Assembly: GCF_026646375.1 (NCBI RefSeq)
Contig: NZ_JAIPPU010000020.1
Span: forward strand, 1 to 59,580
DNA length: 59,580 nt
DNA from: Acetobacterium wieringae
GTDB taxonomy: Bacteria > Bacillota > Clostridia > Eubacteriales > Eubacteriaceae
Reading direction: 5' to 3'
Shown: piece after piece, positions 18,139-26,897 of the stretch
How positions within the stretch are numbered: the first letter of the stretch is position 1
Layout: each line of letters begins with the position of its first letter
Program-made: the position numbers and the translations under genes
Notes under the pieces: model-generated
What the model saw: the letters and a program-made list of their open reading frames with translations, nothing else
Told to the model about the DNA's origin: nothing
The model's database searches: none

Positions 18139-19256
18139 TACGAAACCCCCTGCTCATTTCTTTTCAATAACTGTCTGAACAATTCTTTATTAGCGTGCCA
18201 TCCCATGATATTGGGAGCATACTGACTAAACTTTGCCGTTGGGAAGAAGGTTTTAAGTGTCGCTTCTTCTTCCGGGGCAGTGAAATTTAATAACAGGTTG
18301 ATTTCCTCCAGCTCATCCTTCTGGTAGTGTGCCAATGCCTGATTTAAAGCTGCCCGTTCAAAGCACTTGCCAGCACCACACAAAATTTTAATGTGCCCCT
18401 GACTAAAGGGTTCAATCACATCTTCATTCAAAACCCCCACATCAAAGATGATGTAATCATAGGTTTTCATGACCAGGCCATTCCGATAGAAATAGTCGAC
18501 CCCCTTGGTCTGATGCCATTCCCCATCCTCGATTTCTTCTTTTTTCATGCGGTAAGCTTCAATAATTGATTTGAGATGATTGTGATCATTGGCTTCCATG
18601 TAAGCCACCATTTTTCCCTGATTAGCCAGATAGTTGGCCAACTGGATGGCCGTGGTGGTGGTACCGGTCCGGCGCTGGGAGCCGGCAACAAATATAAACT
18701 GTTCCTTCGGTTCCGTTTGTGCTTCCGGCTCCATTGGATCCGCTATAACTGCCTCAATAAAGGGCATTTCAGTCAGCGGTTGGTCATCGATAACAACCGG
18801 CCTTTTAATGATTTCTGCAATCGACGGCTGCTCAATTGCCACTGCTTCATGAATCTCATCATTTAGCAGCTGATCCTGGTAGGTGATCCCGGTTCGACTG
18901 ACTGCCTTTAGAATCTGGGCTTCAAATTCCCTGGGATCGCCGGTAATGATATTATAGACTTCCCGATTCAATAGCTCCTGTTTCAGCTCCGGGGTGATCT
19001 CCCGGGCAAAGATGATCAGTCGCTGTTCAAACCAATCCTGAATGGCGTGTATTGCCTTAAATAGACCCTCTGGAATATCAAGCAAACACTCCAGATCCAC
19101 CGCCAGATAGCGATAGGATGCAAATTTACTGAGATCATTCTCCACAAAGGCTGCAAGTTCATAATCCCCGATGAACTTTTTAATCGGCATCCCGTTTTCC
19201 TTTTTCAGAAAATCAAAAATCCCATTGTTCTGGTTACTGGTTACATATAAAAGCAT
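18138..19256 (-). CDS. CpaE/TadZ-like P-loop ATPase
   Basis: 372 residues. Residues 1-120 look like a receiver-type alpha/beta domain without the usual phosphorylation context; residues from about 183 form a MinD/ParA-type ATPase with a deviant Walker A ('GSQRRTGTTTTA', about 189-200). CpaE/TadZ proteins place Tad pili or secretion machinery in the cell. The last position of the VirB4-wall hydrolase operon suggests a role in T4SS or pilus localisation. A second TadZ-like ATPase is at 45635. ParA-like plasmid partition is an alternative, but the N-terminal domain argues for CpaE. Confidence 0.7.
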   Translation of the reverse strand: MLLYVTSNQNNGIFDFLKKENGMPIKKFIGDYELAAFVENDLSKFASYRYLAVDLECLLDIPEGLFKAIHAIQDWFEQRLIIFAREITPELKQELLNREVYNIITGDPREFEAQILKAVSRTGITYQDQLLNDEIHEAVAIEQPSIAEIIKRPVVIDDQPLTEMPFIEAVIADPMEPEAQTEPKEQFIFVAGSQRRTGTTTTAIQLANYLANQGKMVAYMEANDHNHLKSIIEAYRMKKEEIEDGEWHQTKGVDYFYRNGLVMKTYDYIIFDVGVLNEDVIEPFSQGHIKILCGAGKCFERAALNQALAHYQKDELEEINLLLNFTAPEEEATLKTFFPTAKFSQYAPNIMGWHANKELFRQLLKRNEQGVS

Positions 19257-19268
19257 GATTCTTTCCTC

Positions 19269-20201
19269 CTATTTCGTGAATATCAGTACAATTAACATGA
19301 TAAAATTGATGATGGAGAACCCACCACCAATCATAAAAAAGAGCTGTTTAAAGCCTTCGGCAAATAAGAGTGTATTGACTCGCTCCATTAAACCTTCCAT
19401 TTTTCCCAGGGCTTCATCACTCTTTGTCTCGATTTTATCCAGAGCCTCGTTATACTTGCCAGTGAGTGCATCCAGTTCTTTTTCCCGTTCTCCCACGATA
19501 TCGGTCTTGGTCTGATTAACCTGTTCGACCAGATTTGTAAAAAGCTCATCGAGCTTCTTTTGGGAGACTTCTCTGGATTCGTCAAAATGCTGACTGAACG
19601 ACTCAAAAGTTTTAATGATGGTATCGCACTGCTGCTTAAAGTCGATGGTGTTTTTTTCAATAATCGCCAGCTGAAGATCATTACTCTCGACGCCTTCCCG
19701 GAACGTCACCATTTGATCTTTGATCTGATCTGCCATTTTTTTGATGGTTTCTTCTGATCCCTGGACACTCAGGTTTGCCTGTACGAACATCCGCTCAATG
19801 CTCTCGATCCGTTTGAATTCACTTTCTTCTTTTTCAGCTTCTTCCAGATTTTTTTCCACCTCACTAAGCTTGCCGATGACCTCATTAACCGCATTAAAGA
19901 GAATCGTATTGGATTCTTCCAGATCCTCAGCTTCTTCGTATTTTTCTCCGGACTCCCCAACCAGCTCCCGGATATCTTCCATCAGCACCGAAATGTGCCG
20001 GATATGGGAATTTTTCTGGGTATAGGACTCTCGGAAATAAATGAACTGCGATGCAAATTCCTCAACGGATTCCCGGAGAATTTCGGCTTCTTCCGGGGTT
20101 AAGTTTTCATCATCTACACCATTGAGGGTCTGCATAAACTTGAGAATATCATCTCTGAAGCTTTTCGCTTCCTTGGTCTTGTTGGTTTCCACTTTTTTCA
20201 T
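19269..20201 (-). CDS. Coiled-coil protein with C-terminal membrane anchor
   Basis: 310 residues, highly charged and almost entirely heptad coiled coil (about residues 20-280), ending in one transmembrane segment 'FFMIGGGFSIINFIMLIVLI'. It is likely tail-anchored with the bulk in the cytoplasm. It lies between the wall hydrolase and the CpaE-like ATPase, so it may be a structural part of the transfer apparatus. No named family recognised. Confidence 0.7.
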   Translation of the reverse strand: MKKVETNKTKEAKSFRDDILKFMQTLNGVDDENLTPEEAEILRESVEEFASQFIYFRESYTQKNSHIRHISVLMEDIRELVGESGEKYEEAEDLEESNTILFNAVNEVIGKLSEVEKNLEEAEKEESEFKRIESIERMFVQANLSVQGSEETIKKMADQIKDQMVTFREGVESNDLQLAIIEKNTIDFKQQCDTIIKTFESFSQHFDESREVSQKKLDELFTNLVEQVNQTKTDIVGEREKELDALTGKYNEALDKIETKSDEALGKMEGLMERVNTLLFAEGFKQLFFMIGGGFSIINFIMLIVLIFTK

Positions 20202-20231
20202 TCTTTTACCTCTTTCTATTCTTAAAATTAC

Positions 20232-21290
20232 TTATCTGAAATCATAGCCCCCTAAATCAACAATCCTTTGCTTTTTAGTGGCACTATCTTCCTGTATAAC
20301 ATAAATCGGCACATATTGCCGACCCCATGAGAGACATTCCGCTTCGGTCGGCAACCACATATCGATAACCTTCCGTTCTTCATCCACAGCACCCCCACGA
20401 TCTTCGACCACATAGACCCCGCCGTTTGGCTGATCGGCCCGGACAGGAATATAAATCCGGGTACCTGATTCCAGACTGGGATAACCGGCAACTGTCCGGT
20501 TGGCGGTAGTGGTCGTCCCGGAAGATGTGGTTCCATAATCACAATAGGCCGTGATCTGAGCATTTACCATTTCTGCTTTGCTTAAATCAATTTCACCAGA
20601 CAGTGCAGCGTCACTATCGGAAATGTAAAGCATCGGATCCACATATTCACCGTCGGCTTTTATTTCAAAATGGATGTGTCCCCCCTGGGTGCTGCCAGTT
20701 GCACCAGTCAGGGCAATCTGTTGTCCCCGTTTGACCATATCGCCGGCATTAATTGACCAGGATCCGGACGTTAAGTGACAGTAGAAAGCGGTGATTTCCT
20801 TCCCGTCTTTGGCCTTTCCGACATTTAAAATAATGGTATTCCCCCAACCGCCGTTCATCCCGGCATAAACAACGGTTCCGTCACCAATGGCATAGCAATT
20901 CGAGCCATCGGGTGCTTGAATATCAATCCCGGTATGCATCCGCACATCACCATAAATCGGATGTACCCGTTCACCGAACAGGTTTGTTTCATCAGATCGA
21001 TCCAGTTTGTATTCGGCATCCAGTGGCCAGGCAAACTGGCCATTGCCATTGGCTTTTCCCGGTAATAAATATTGATACTCGGTTTTTAATTGCAGCACAA
21101 CTGCCAGGATATCCGGATTGGTAATGATACTGGTCAGCATGGTGATGGGGGTAGACAGAATGTATACTAGGGTTAAAACCAGTCCTAAGATCATCCCCAA
21201 TAACCCGGCCAGTATTCCCAGGACGATGTTTCTTAATTTCTTGTCCGATGCAACTGCGGTCGCTGCTTTGGCAATGACTGGAATCGCCAT
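20232..21290 (-). CDS. Conjugation cell-wall hydrolase: M23 peptidase plus 3D domain
   Basis: 352 residues. One membrane segment at about 25-55, then an M23 (LytM) endopeptidase domain with 'MHTGIDI' (zinc His/Asp near 115) and 'GGHIHFE' (near 200), then a 3D/MltA-like barrel domain ('TAYCDYG...', '...VEDRGGAV...DMWLP') that acts as a lytic transglycosylase in relatives. This VirB1-like enzyme would open peptidoglycan for the transfer channel. Starts 2 nt after the VirB4 stop. Confidence 0.88.
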   Translation of the reverse strand: MAIPVIAKAATAVASDKKLRNIVLGILAGLLGMILGLVLTLVYILSTPITMLTSIITNPDILAVVLQLKTEYQYLLPGKANGNGQFAWPLDAEYKLDRSDETNLFGERVHPIYGDVRMHTGIDIQAPDGSNCYAIGDGTVVYAGMNGGWGNTIILNVGKAKDGKEITAFYCHLTSGSWSINAGDMVKRGQQIALTGATGSTQGGHIHFEIKADGEYVDPMLYISDSDAALSGEIDLSKAEMVNAQITAYCDYGTTSSGTTTTANRTVAGYPSLESGTRIYIPVRADQPNGGVYVVEDRGGAVDEERKVIDMWLPTEAECLSWGRQYVPIYVIQEDSATKKQRIVDLGGYDFR

Positions 21291-21292
21291 GA

Positions 21293-23308
21293 CTACCGAC
21301 CACCCCGATCCCCAAAATACTTAAATTTGTAATCGGCCACATCAAAGGACATACTGATCCGATCCCGACCGATGATAAAGAGTCCCTTTCCTCTGAGCTT
21401 GGCAGTTAAGACTTCCTGCTCGGCTTCGGTTAAAAAATAGAGTTTTTTCAAGTCCTGAAGGTTCTGTCCGGTGGTTCCCAGCATAATCTTGTAACAGGGC
21501 TGATCCAGCAGCGCCTGGCCATACATTTTAATGCTGGGGTTTAAGAAATCCTCAACCGCATGAGAAATAATCATAATGCCAGCCTCATATTTTCGGCAGC
21601 GCTTCATGGCATTTCTGAGAAATATCAGCGATTGCGGCACCCGTTCATCAATCATCAGATAGGATTCATCACAAACCAAAAGAATCCGCTCATGACGATC
21701 CCGACTCATTTCCTGCCAGGCCCAGGATAACAGGTTGAAATACTGGGTGGACTTGATGGTGTCCGATGAGTTGTTTAGATCAAAGGTATCCAGACACACA
21801 CACCGGGCATCCGATTTTAGGGATGTGTAACCCGACCACAGGAAGGAATCCCCACCAATGGCCAGATCCTTAAAGATAATGGCCAGATCCCGATAATCCG
21901 TATACGCTTTTTCGCTAATACCCCGTTCCTGTTCGCCTTCTTCCAATTCAATCAATAAATCATACAGATCCCTGAAGGTCGGAAAATCGGAGTTTTTCAT
22001 GGTGGTCACATCCGTATCCCAAAAGATATTGAAGCGATTATAAAGGGTAATGACTGCGTCCTTCAGTAATGCTCGGGTAATATCAGTCAGATCTTTGAAA
22101 TACAACGAAAAAAAGACGTCCAGCGTTTTTAAGTGAAGGGCCATGGCTCCAAACTTACGAGCATCCTTTTCTTTTTGGGTATCTTTCCCTGTTTCATCGT
22201 CCTTCTCAAGATATAAATCTTCTTCCAACGGTAAAATTTGAAGGGGATTGATCAGGTGCTTACCATCCCCGCCGGCGTTGATCCAATCACCACCCAGGTT
22301 TCGGCATAAGTCCTGGTATTCCCGCTCGGGATCGATAAAAATGATCCGGGTTCCCAGGGCGTACTCCATCAGAGCAATGTTTTTGATAACCGTTGATTTT
22401 CCGGATCCCACATCACCCAGCACCACCACACTGGAGTTGGTGCGATCTTTACCACGCTTCCAGAGATTCAGACAAACTCGACCTCCAGTGGAGTCCCTGC
22501 CATACAGAAACCCTTCCTGATCGTTGTAGCCACAACTGGCAAAAGGGAAGCCCCCCAGAACGGATGAAATAGGCATGACCGTTTTAATGATCTGCTGGAC
22601 GTTCTTTTCCTGGGTGCAGGCTGGAAAAAGATTGCGAAAGCCTTCTTTCTGCAAATAAGGAAAGGATCGAATCTTTGTTTTTTCCATTAAAAAGGTGCTT
22701 TGCACTTTTCGGCACATCTTATTGAATACTTCCCGGTCATTGGCCATGGGCATAACCGATATCCCCACACTGCCAACCACTTCCTGTTCAAACTCAATGT
22801 TTTTGAGCATTTTGATTGAGTCTTCCTCTCGCTTGATTGCATTCATCTCGGCCAGGGCATCTTTTCCATTGGCTTCCTGGGCTTTTTCCCGATGCTGATT
22901 AACGGACTTGTTAAGATTATTAATAAAATCGGCATTCTCAATTTTATCAAACTCAATGGAGAAGACTGTTCCGGGGATATTGGACAGTTTCCCCAACCAC
23001 CCATAATCCCGGTGCGCCGGATATTGGATCACGCCATACACCCGGGCCAGGTATTCGCCAATCCACAATTCATTGGGCTTGATTTCCATGTTGATGGGCG
23101 AAATAATATTCATCAGGGATTTATTTTCAGTAATTGCTGCTTTTTTTGATCGCCCAAATTTAGATCCCCGCTTGGGCTGTTCCGGTTGACTTTCCTCACT
23201 ATTCCCAAAAAGTGACCGCCGTTCTTTTTTAGGCGCTTTGTCCTTCACCGGTTTTTCGGCTTTAATCCGTGCTTTCCGACTTTCTTTTGGTTTCTCGTGC
23301 TTACGCAT
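21293..23308 (-). CDS. virB4: VirB4-like T4SS ATPase, main part
   Basis: 671 residues from ATG 23308, preferred for the GGAGG site 6 nt upstream. Walker A 'GDVGSGKST' near residue 300, Walker B region 'ILLVCDESYLMIDERVP', and the VirB4/TraE landmark 'IFIDPEREY'. The N-terminus is a Lys/Glu-rich extension (about 60 residues). It powers the type IV secretion channel. It overlaps the 23301 gene, which carries the N-terminal VirB4 domain as a separate polypeptide. Confidence 0.92.
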   Translation of the reverse strand: MRKHEKPKESRKARIKAEKPVKDKAPKKERRSLFGNSEESQPEQPKRGSKFGRSKKAAITENKSLMNIISPINMEIKPNELWIGEYLARVYGVIQYPAHRDYGWLGKLSNIPGTVFSIEFDKIENADFINNLNKSVNQHREKAQEANGKDALAEMNAIKREEDSIKMLKNIEFEQEVVGSVGISVMPMANDREVFNKMCRKVQSTFLMEKTKIRSFPYLQKEGFRNLFPACTQEKNVQQIIKTVMPISSVLGGFPFASCGYNDQEGFLYGRDSTGGRVCLNLWKRGKDRTNSSVVVLGDVGSGKSTVIKNIALMEYALGTRIIFIDPEREYQDLCRNLGGDWINAGGDGKHLINPLQILPLEEDLYLEKDDETGKDTQKEKDARKFGAMALHLKTLDVFFSLYFKDLTDITRALLKDAVITLYNRFNIFWDTDVTTMKNSDFPTFRDLYDLLIELEEGEQERGISEKAYTDYRDLAIIFKDLAIGGDSFLWSGYTSLKSDARCVCLDTFDLNNSSDTIKSTQYFNLLSWAWQEMSRDRHERILLVCDESYLMIDERVPQSLIFLRNAMKRCRKYEAGIMIISHAVEDFLNPSIKMYGQALLDQPCYKIMLGTTGQNLQDLKKLYFLTEAEQEVLTAKLRGKGLFIIGRDRISMSFDVADYKFKYFGDRGGR

Positions 23309-24050
23309 ATGCGACCTCCTGCATTTGATCTGCTGCCACGAATTGACTTTCATGACTGTTTTTATATAAATCCATAATCGTTGTAATCTGAGTTCCGTAT
23401 TCCATATCTTCCAGATGACAATAGGCCGGGTTATTAATCAGATTACACAGTCTAACAATTTCCTGCTGCTTTAAAATCTCACCGGTGATTGTTCCACTGG
23501 CCAGCCGGCTTTCAATATCGGTGATCCGCTTGAGGAAATCCCGTTCAATACCATCTTCGTATTCTTCCCAGATGATGAAATAGAACTGACGCTGAACGAT
23601 TTCGCCGGATTCGGCAAAGTGATGCATCTCCAGCATTTCCTTACCTAAAATATCCTTGACCACCGGCTCGGTGGTTTGAGTCCAGATCCGGGAGTATTCT
23701 TCCACCAGCGGAAAAATATCAACCGGCCTTTCCACGGAAAGAAAGCGCCAGGATGATTCCGGCGCCATCTGCACACACAGCTGCTTACATAATGAGCGTT
23801 TTTCACTCTGTGACAGTAAATCCAGAGAGATGGCATCCACCCGGTAATAGGCACAGATTTTATTATCTTTGGTATAAAGAAAATTTCCTTTAATGTCTTT
23901 CACGTTAATAAAATCGTGAACGCTGTTATGCTCCGGCTCCTTCTTCTTTCCTTTGAACTGAACCGTCTTATTTTTTTTATTCCAGATGTTCATCACAATC
24001 AGTGCGATAATACCCGCACAACAAATAATAAGGGGGATGATTTTATCCAT
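23301..24050 (-). CDS. Membrane protein resembling the N-terminal domain of VirB4
   Basis: 249 residues: one N-terminal transmembrane segment, then an alpha/beta region ('VKDIKGNFLYTKDNKICAYY') like the N-terminal part of VirB4/TraC proteins. It overlaps the VirB4 start by 8 nt, so the two are made together. I read the pair as a VirB4 split into a membrane-anchored N-domain and an ATPase. Alternatively it is a separate TraC-like accessory protein. Confidence 0.65.
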   Translation of the reverse strand: MDKIIPLIICCAGIIALIVMNIWNKKNKTVQFKGKKKEPEHNSVHDFINVKDIKGNFLYTKDNKICAYYRVDAISLDLLSQSEKRSLCKQLCVQMAPESSWRFLSVERPVDIFPLVEEYSRIWTQTTEPVVKDILGKEMLEMHHFAESGEIVQRQFYFIIWEEYEDGIERDFLKRITDIESRLASGTITGEILKQQEIVRLCNLINNPAYCHLEDMEYGTQITTIMDLYKNSHESQFVAADQMQEVAYA

Positions 24051-24075
24051 TTCGTCTTCATATCCTTTCTATTTT

Positions 24076-24092
24076 TGTTTCCCGGGGAAACA
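24076..24092. repeat. Palindrome copy 11 (centre CGG)
   Basis: Variant TGTTTCC-CGG-GGAAACA, 26 nt before the start of the 23301 gene; first of three at 35-36 bp steps. Confidence 0.95.
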
Positions 24093-24111
24093 GGATTCGT
24101 TTTGCTATTTT

Positions 24112-24128
24112 TGTTTCCTCGGGAAACA
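24112..24128. repeat. Palindrome copy 12 (centre TCG)
   Basis: Middle copy of the triple. Confidence 0.95.
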
Positions 24129-24146
24129 GGCGTTACTTAATTTTTT

Positions 24147-24163
24147 TGTTTCCTCGGGAAACA
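24147..24163. repeat. Palindrome copy 13 (centre TCG)
   Basis: Begins 3 nt after the stop of the tagged gene at 24167. Confidence 0.95.
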
Positions 24164-24166
24164 GGA

Positions 24167-25903
24167 TTACATTTCCGGCTCCCAGGTTTCTTCCTGCCAT
24201 TCCTCCAGTTCCCGTTTCAGGCTGCTTTCTTCCGGTGTTACCGGTTGATGACTTAAATACTGATCCAACTCCGCCACATGATCCTGAAATGTTTTATTCA
24301 TGGATTTAAAGGTCGCATCCAGTCGTTTCTGCTGATCGCTTGGGGAGCCTTGAAGTGTTTCCCGATACGCCTGATAGGTTTTTTTGAGTTTTTCGTTTAA
24401 TTCTCCGGGTGCTTTGAGGTTATTGTGGGCCAACAGCATCAGAGCCACCCCCTGGGCTTCAAGTTGACCTTCCAAACCATCATAATTGGGTTTAATCGTC
24501 GCCTGGCAATATTCCAGTATCCCAGCCGTTAAACTTTGATTTTCGACCATGTCCTCACCGATTTTTATCATCGGATAGTCGTTTTCCGGCCAATCGGTTT
24601 GAGTAATATCATAAATCGACCCCATCACAAACCGTGGGCCTTCTTTTGCATCATTGGGAACAAAGACTTTTATCGGATCTACACCTTCCTTAACCTGTAT
24701 CCCCTTTTCCAATAAATCCTGAATGTTGGCTACCTGAATGGCATTGGCATTCTGAGCAAAGATCAATTGCTGATTTTTGGTGGTATATTGCTGAAACCGG
24801 GTCGAAAACTGGATGAAATCCGCCAGTTTTTGGGGATCGGCATCGAACCCGTCGTGAAGATCCAAAAGCATCAGTCCATACTCATCAACATGATAGATCC
24901 GATCCGTTACCGAAGCATCAGTCAATACCTGATCCCCCTTTATTACTTCATCATTTTCCTGGGTCTTGGCTGCTTCGCTGGTGATGATGGGATTGGCATC
25001 ATTGCTGACCGTTCGGGTTTCTGAGGGCGATTGATTAATCGCATGAATGGCCCGCATCAGATCCGACATGGTGTTTTCCATGGTAAGCAGCAAATCTCTG
25101 ATTTTATCGATTTCCGGCGAATTGGAGTCCATTGATAGGGTATTCGTTTGACTATTTGCCACGGTCTCGCTTGCTGCTTCCCGAACCGGGTTATTTTTCT
25201 CGGCCCGATTAATCTCATCAATCTGTTGATTGGCCACATTTTTGATCTGTTCAAACCGGCTGTTGATCCCATCAAACTGATTGACCATCCAGGTGGCAAA
25301 ACCAATCCGTGCCCGGTTGGTCATGTTGGAAAAATAGTTTTCGATCCCCTGGGCCACTGCAATACGTTTATCATCCAGCTGGATCATCTTCTCACCCAGG
25401 GAACGGATCACCGTGCGCCGGGGAATCCGACTATCCTTAGCAGCTTTGGAAAACTGCTCCAGACTTTTACTGGTGCGCTCCACGGCCTGATCCAGCGCAT
25501 TGATCTCTTTGGCCAACTTTTTTTCCTCCCGGGTGATCGGATTGGGGTCAATCAGCTGCTCCATATTTTTTAAATCAATCACCGGTTCCAGGGTTTGATT
25601 AATCACTTGCCGGCTGACCAGCAGAAACTCATTAAATGCGCTATCCAGCTTGTTAAGAAGATCAGTATCAATAAGGTTGCTATTTTCAGCAACCACCTGG
25701 TTTTCAGACTTGACTGCACTCGTATCGTCCCCATTTTCACCCACAGCAGGCTTTTCAGCTGTTTGCCCCACCCCGGCTGCCTGCTTTATCATTTTTGCTT
25801 TTTCTGATTCCACAATGGCATAGAGTATCCGGGCCGTTACCTCACCCAGCTGTAAAATCTGATCCATACCAACACTCAAACTTTGATTTTGTCCATTCGC
25901 CAT
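24167..25903 (-). CDS. Tagged ArdC-like paralogue with coiled-coil N-terminus
   Basis: 578 residues. The first 300 are helical/coiled coil. The second half is a paralogue of the 13666 protein: 'ADFIQFSTRFQQYTTKNQQLIF' aligns with its ArdC N-domain and 'YQAYRETLQGSPSDQQKRLD' with its C-terminal helices. The zinc motif HExxH is missing; the flanking sequence 'LEAQGVALMLLAHN' remains (compare 'FEADGLTIMFLSRFG'). So it probably keeps DNA binding but not the peptidase-like site. Tail 'EETWEPEM'. Sits just upstream of VirB4 in the secretion operon, followed by three palindromes. Confidence 0.8.
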   Translation of the reverse strand: MANGQNQSLSVGMDQILQLGEVTARILYAIVESEKAKMIKQAAGVGQTAEKPAVGENGDDTSAVKSENQVVAENSNLIDTDLLNKLDSAFNEFLLVSRQVINQTLEPVIDLKNMEQLIDPNPITREEKKLAKEINALDQAVERTSKSLEQFSKAAKDSRIPRRTVIRSLGEKMIQLDDKRIAVAQGIENYFSNMTNRARIGFATWMVNQFDGINSRFEQIKNVANQQIDEINRAEKNNPVREAASETVANSQTNTLSMDSNSPEIDKIRDLLLTMENTMSDLMRAIHAINQSPSETRTVSNDANPIITSEAAKTQENDEVIKGDQVLTDASVTDRIYHVDEYGLMLLDLHDGFDADPQKLADFIQFSTRFQQYTTKNQQLIFAQNANAIQVANIQDLLEKGIQVKEGVDPIKVFVPNDAKEGPRFVMGSIYDITQTDWPENDYPMIKIGEDMVENQSLTAGILEYCQATIKPNYDGLEGQLEAQGVALMLLAHNNLKAPGELNEKLKKTYQAYRETLQGSPSDQQKRLDATFKSMNKTFQDHVAELDQYLSHQPVTPEESSLKRELEEWQEETWEPEM

Positions 25904-25905
25904 TT

Positions 25906-26169
25906 TTATTCTCCTTTAAAATTATTCATAAAAATAAGCGCATTCTTTTCGTTTGAAAATAAATGCGCTTCCACGTCCATCAAATCCCGAGTCGTTCGAA
26001 TAACCCGATCATCTTTCTTTTCTTTTTCAATCACTACATAAGGTACACTCTGATTATCTCGATCCAGATAGAATAACCACCGATCTTTATCACACACTTC
26101 CATTTTTAATGTCTCATTCACAAAAGGCAGTGCGACAAAGCGATGATATTCTTCATTAATGCGCCCCAT
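25906..26169 (-). CDS. Small hypothetical protein
   Basis: 87 residues, charged, no membrane segment; 'DKDRWLFYLDRDNQSVPYVVIEK' suggests a small beta domain. No family recognised. Start overlaps the stop of the 26156 gene by 14 nt and the stop lies 2 nt before the 24167 gene, so it is part of the same operon. Confidence 0.65.
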   Translation of the reverse strand: MGRINEEYHRFVALPFVNETLKMEVCDKDRWLFYLDRDNQSVPYVVIEKEKKDDRVIRTTRDLMDVEAHLFSNEKNALIFMNNFKGE

Positions 26170-26470
26170 GGTGCAGCCCCTTGATTGGATTTTTTAATTT
26201 CTTCATGCTCATATCCTGGTATTCATTTATCGAAATGACCTCCAGCTCATTATAAAAGAAACACTTTTTAGAATGCTGCAATTGCACCAGGACAAAGAAA
26301 TCATAACAGCCCAGAACAATTCCCGGCTTTGACACCTTTTTGTGTTTATCAAATTTATCACCATCGAGTCCCGTTCCGGTTGTTTTTACTGTTTGCCCTA
26401 CTTTAAAAACCTGGTTTCTATGACATATCCCCTTACTTCCGTCGTTTGCTGTTCCTATCTTCATCCTCAC
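26156..26470 (-). CDS. Small hypothetical protein
   Basis: 104 residues, basic, with an SH3-like or KOW-like beta pattern ('GQTVKTTGTGLDGDKFDKHK', then 'PGIVLGCYDFFVLVQL'). No named family recognised. Overlaps the following gene, which points to coupled expression. Confidence 0.6.
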   Translation of the reverse strand: MRMKIGTANDGSKGICHRNQVFKVGQTVKTTGTGLDGDKFDKHKKVSKPGIVLGCYDFFVLVQLQHSKKCFFYNELEVISINEYQDMSMKKLKNPIKGLHHGAH

Positions 26471-26506
26471 CCTCCATAAATTATTTTTTTATCACATTCC
26501 CTTTTT

Positions 26507-26887
26507 TTAGATGTACCGAAATGACTGCGGTGGTACAAAATGGTTCCATACCTTAAATGGATTAATCGGGGTATGATACGCCATCACATCCGCCATTTCA
26601 ATGGCATAAGCTTTGTCATGACCCTTAAAATAGGCATCGAAATCCTTCTTTTTAATCCCTGCATAAGCTTCTGTTTTCAACCATATATTTTCCGGTGTAT
26701 CAACCATAATCCGTTTAATGGTAAACTCCCCCGTAATGAGGCCCACCGGCCTGGTCACGTACATGACAATGGTATTGACCGGTTTTCTAAAAATCCGTTT
26801 GCGGTATTCATAGTGCTTATTTCCGTCCATAATCTCATTTGCATACTCCGGTTTTATGGACAGGAGTACATTTTCTTTGCTTCTCAC
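26507..26887 (-). CDS. ASCH/PUA-like domain protein
   Basis: About 126 residues starting at GTG 26887 (AAGGGGG lies 6-8 nt upstream and the upstream gene has just ended). 'VLLSIKPEYANEIMDGNKHY' and 'EYRKR' are characteristic of ASCH-domain proteins, a PUA-like RNA-binding fold, and 'VMYVTRPVGLITGEFTI' fits its second strand pair. Likely binds RNA or modified nucleotides; some ASCH proteins are nucleases. Longer starts would run into the preceding surface-protein gene. Confidence 0.7.
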   Translation of the reverse strand: MRSKENVLLSIKPEYANEIMDGNKHYEYRKRIFRKPVNTIVMYVTRPVGLITGEFTIKRIMVDTPENIWLKTEAYAGIKKKDFDAYFKGHDKAYAIEMADVMAYHTPINPFKVWNHFVPPQSFRYI

Positions 26888-26897
26888 CGGCACCCCC

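Noticed and set aside
18138..19256. CpaE-like ATPase as plasmid partition ParA
   Set aside because: The receiver-like N-terminal domain, missing ParB partner and position in the secretion operon favour CpaE/TadZ.
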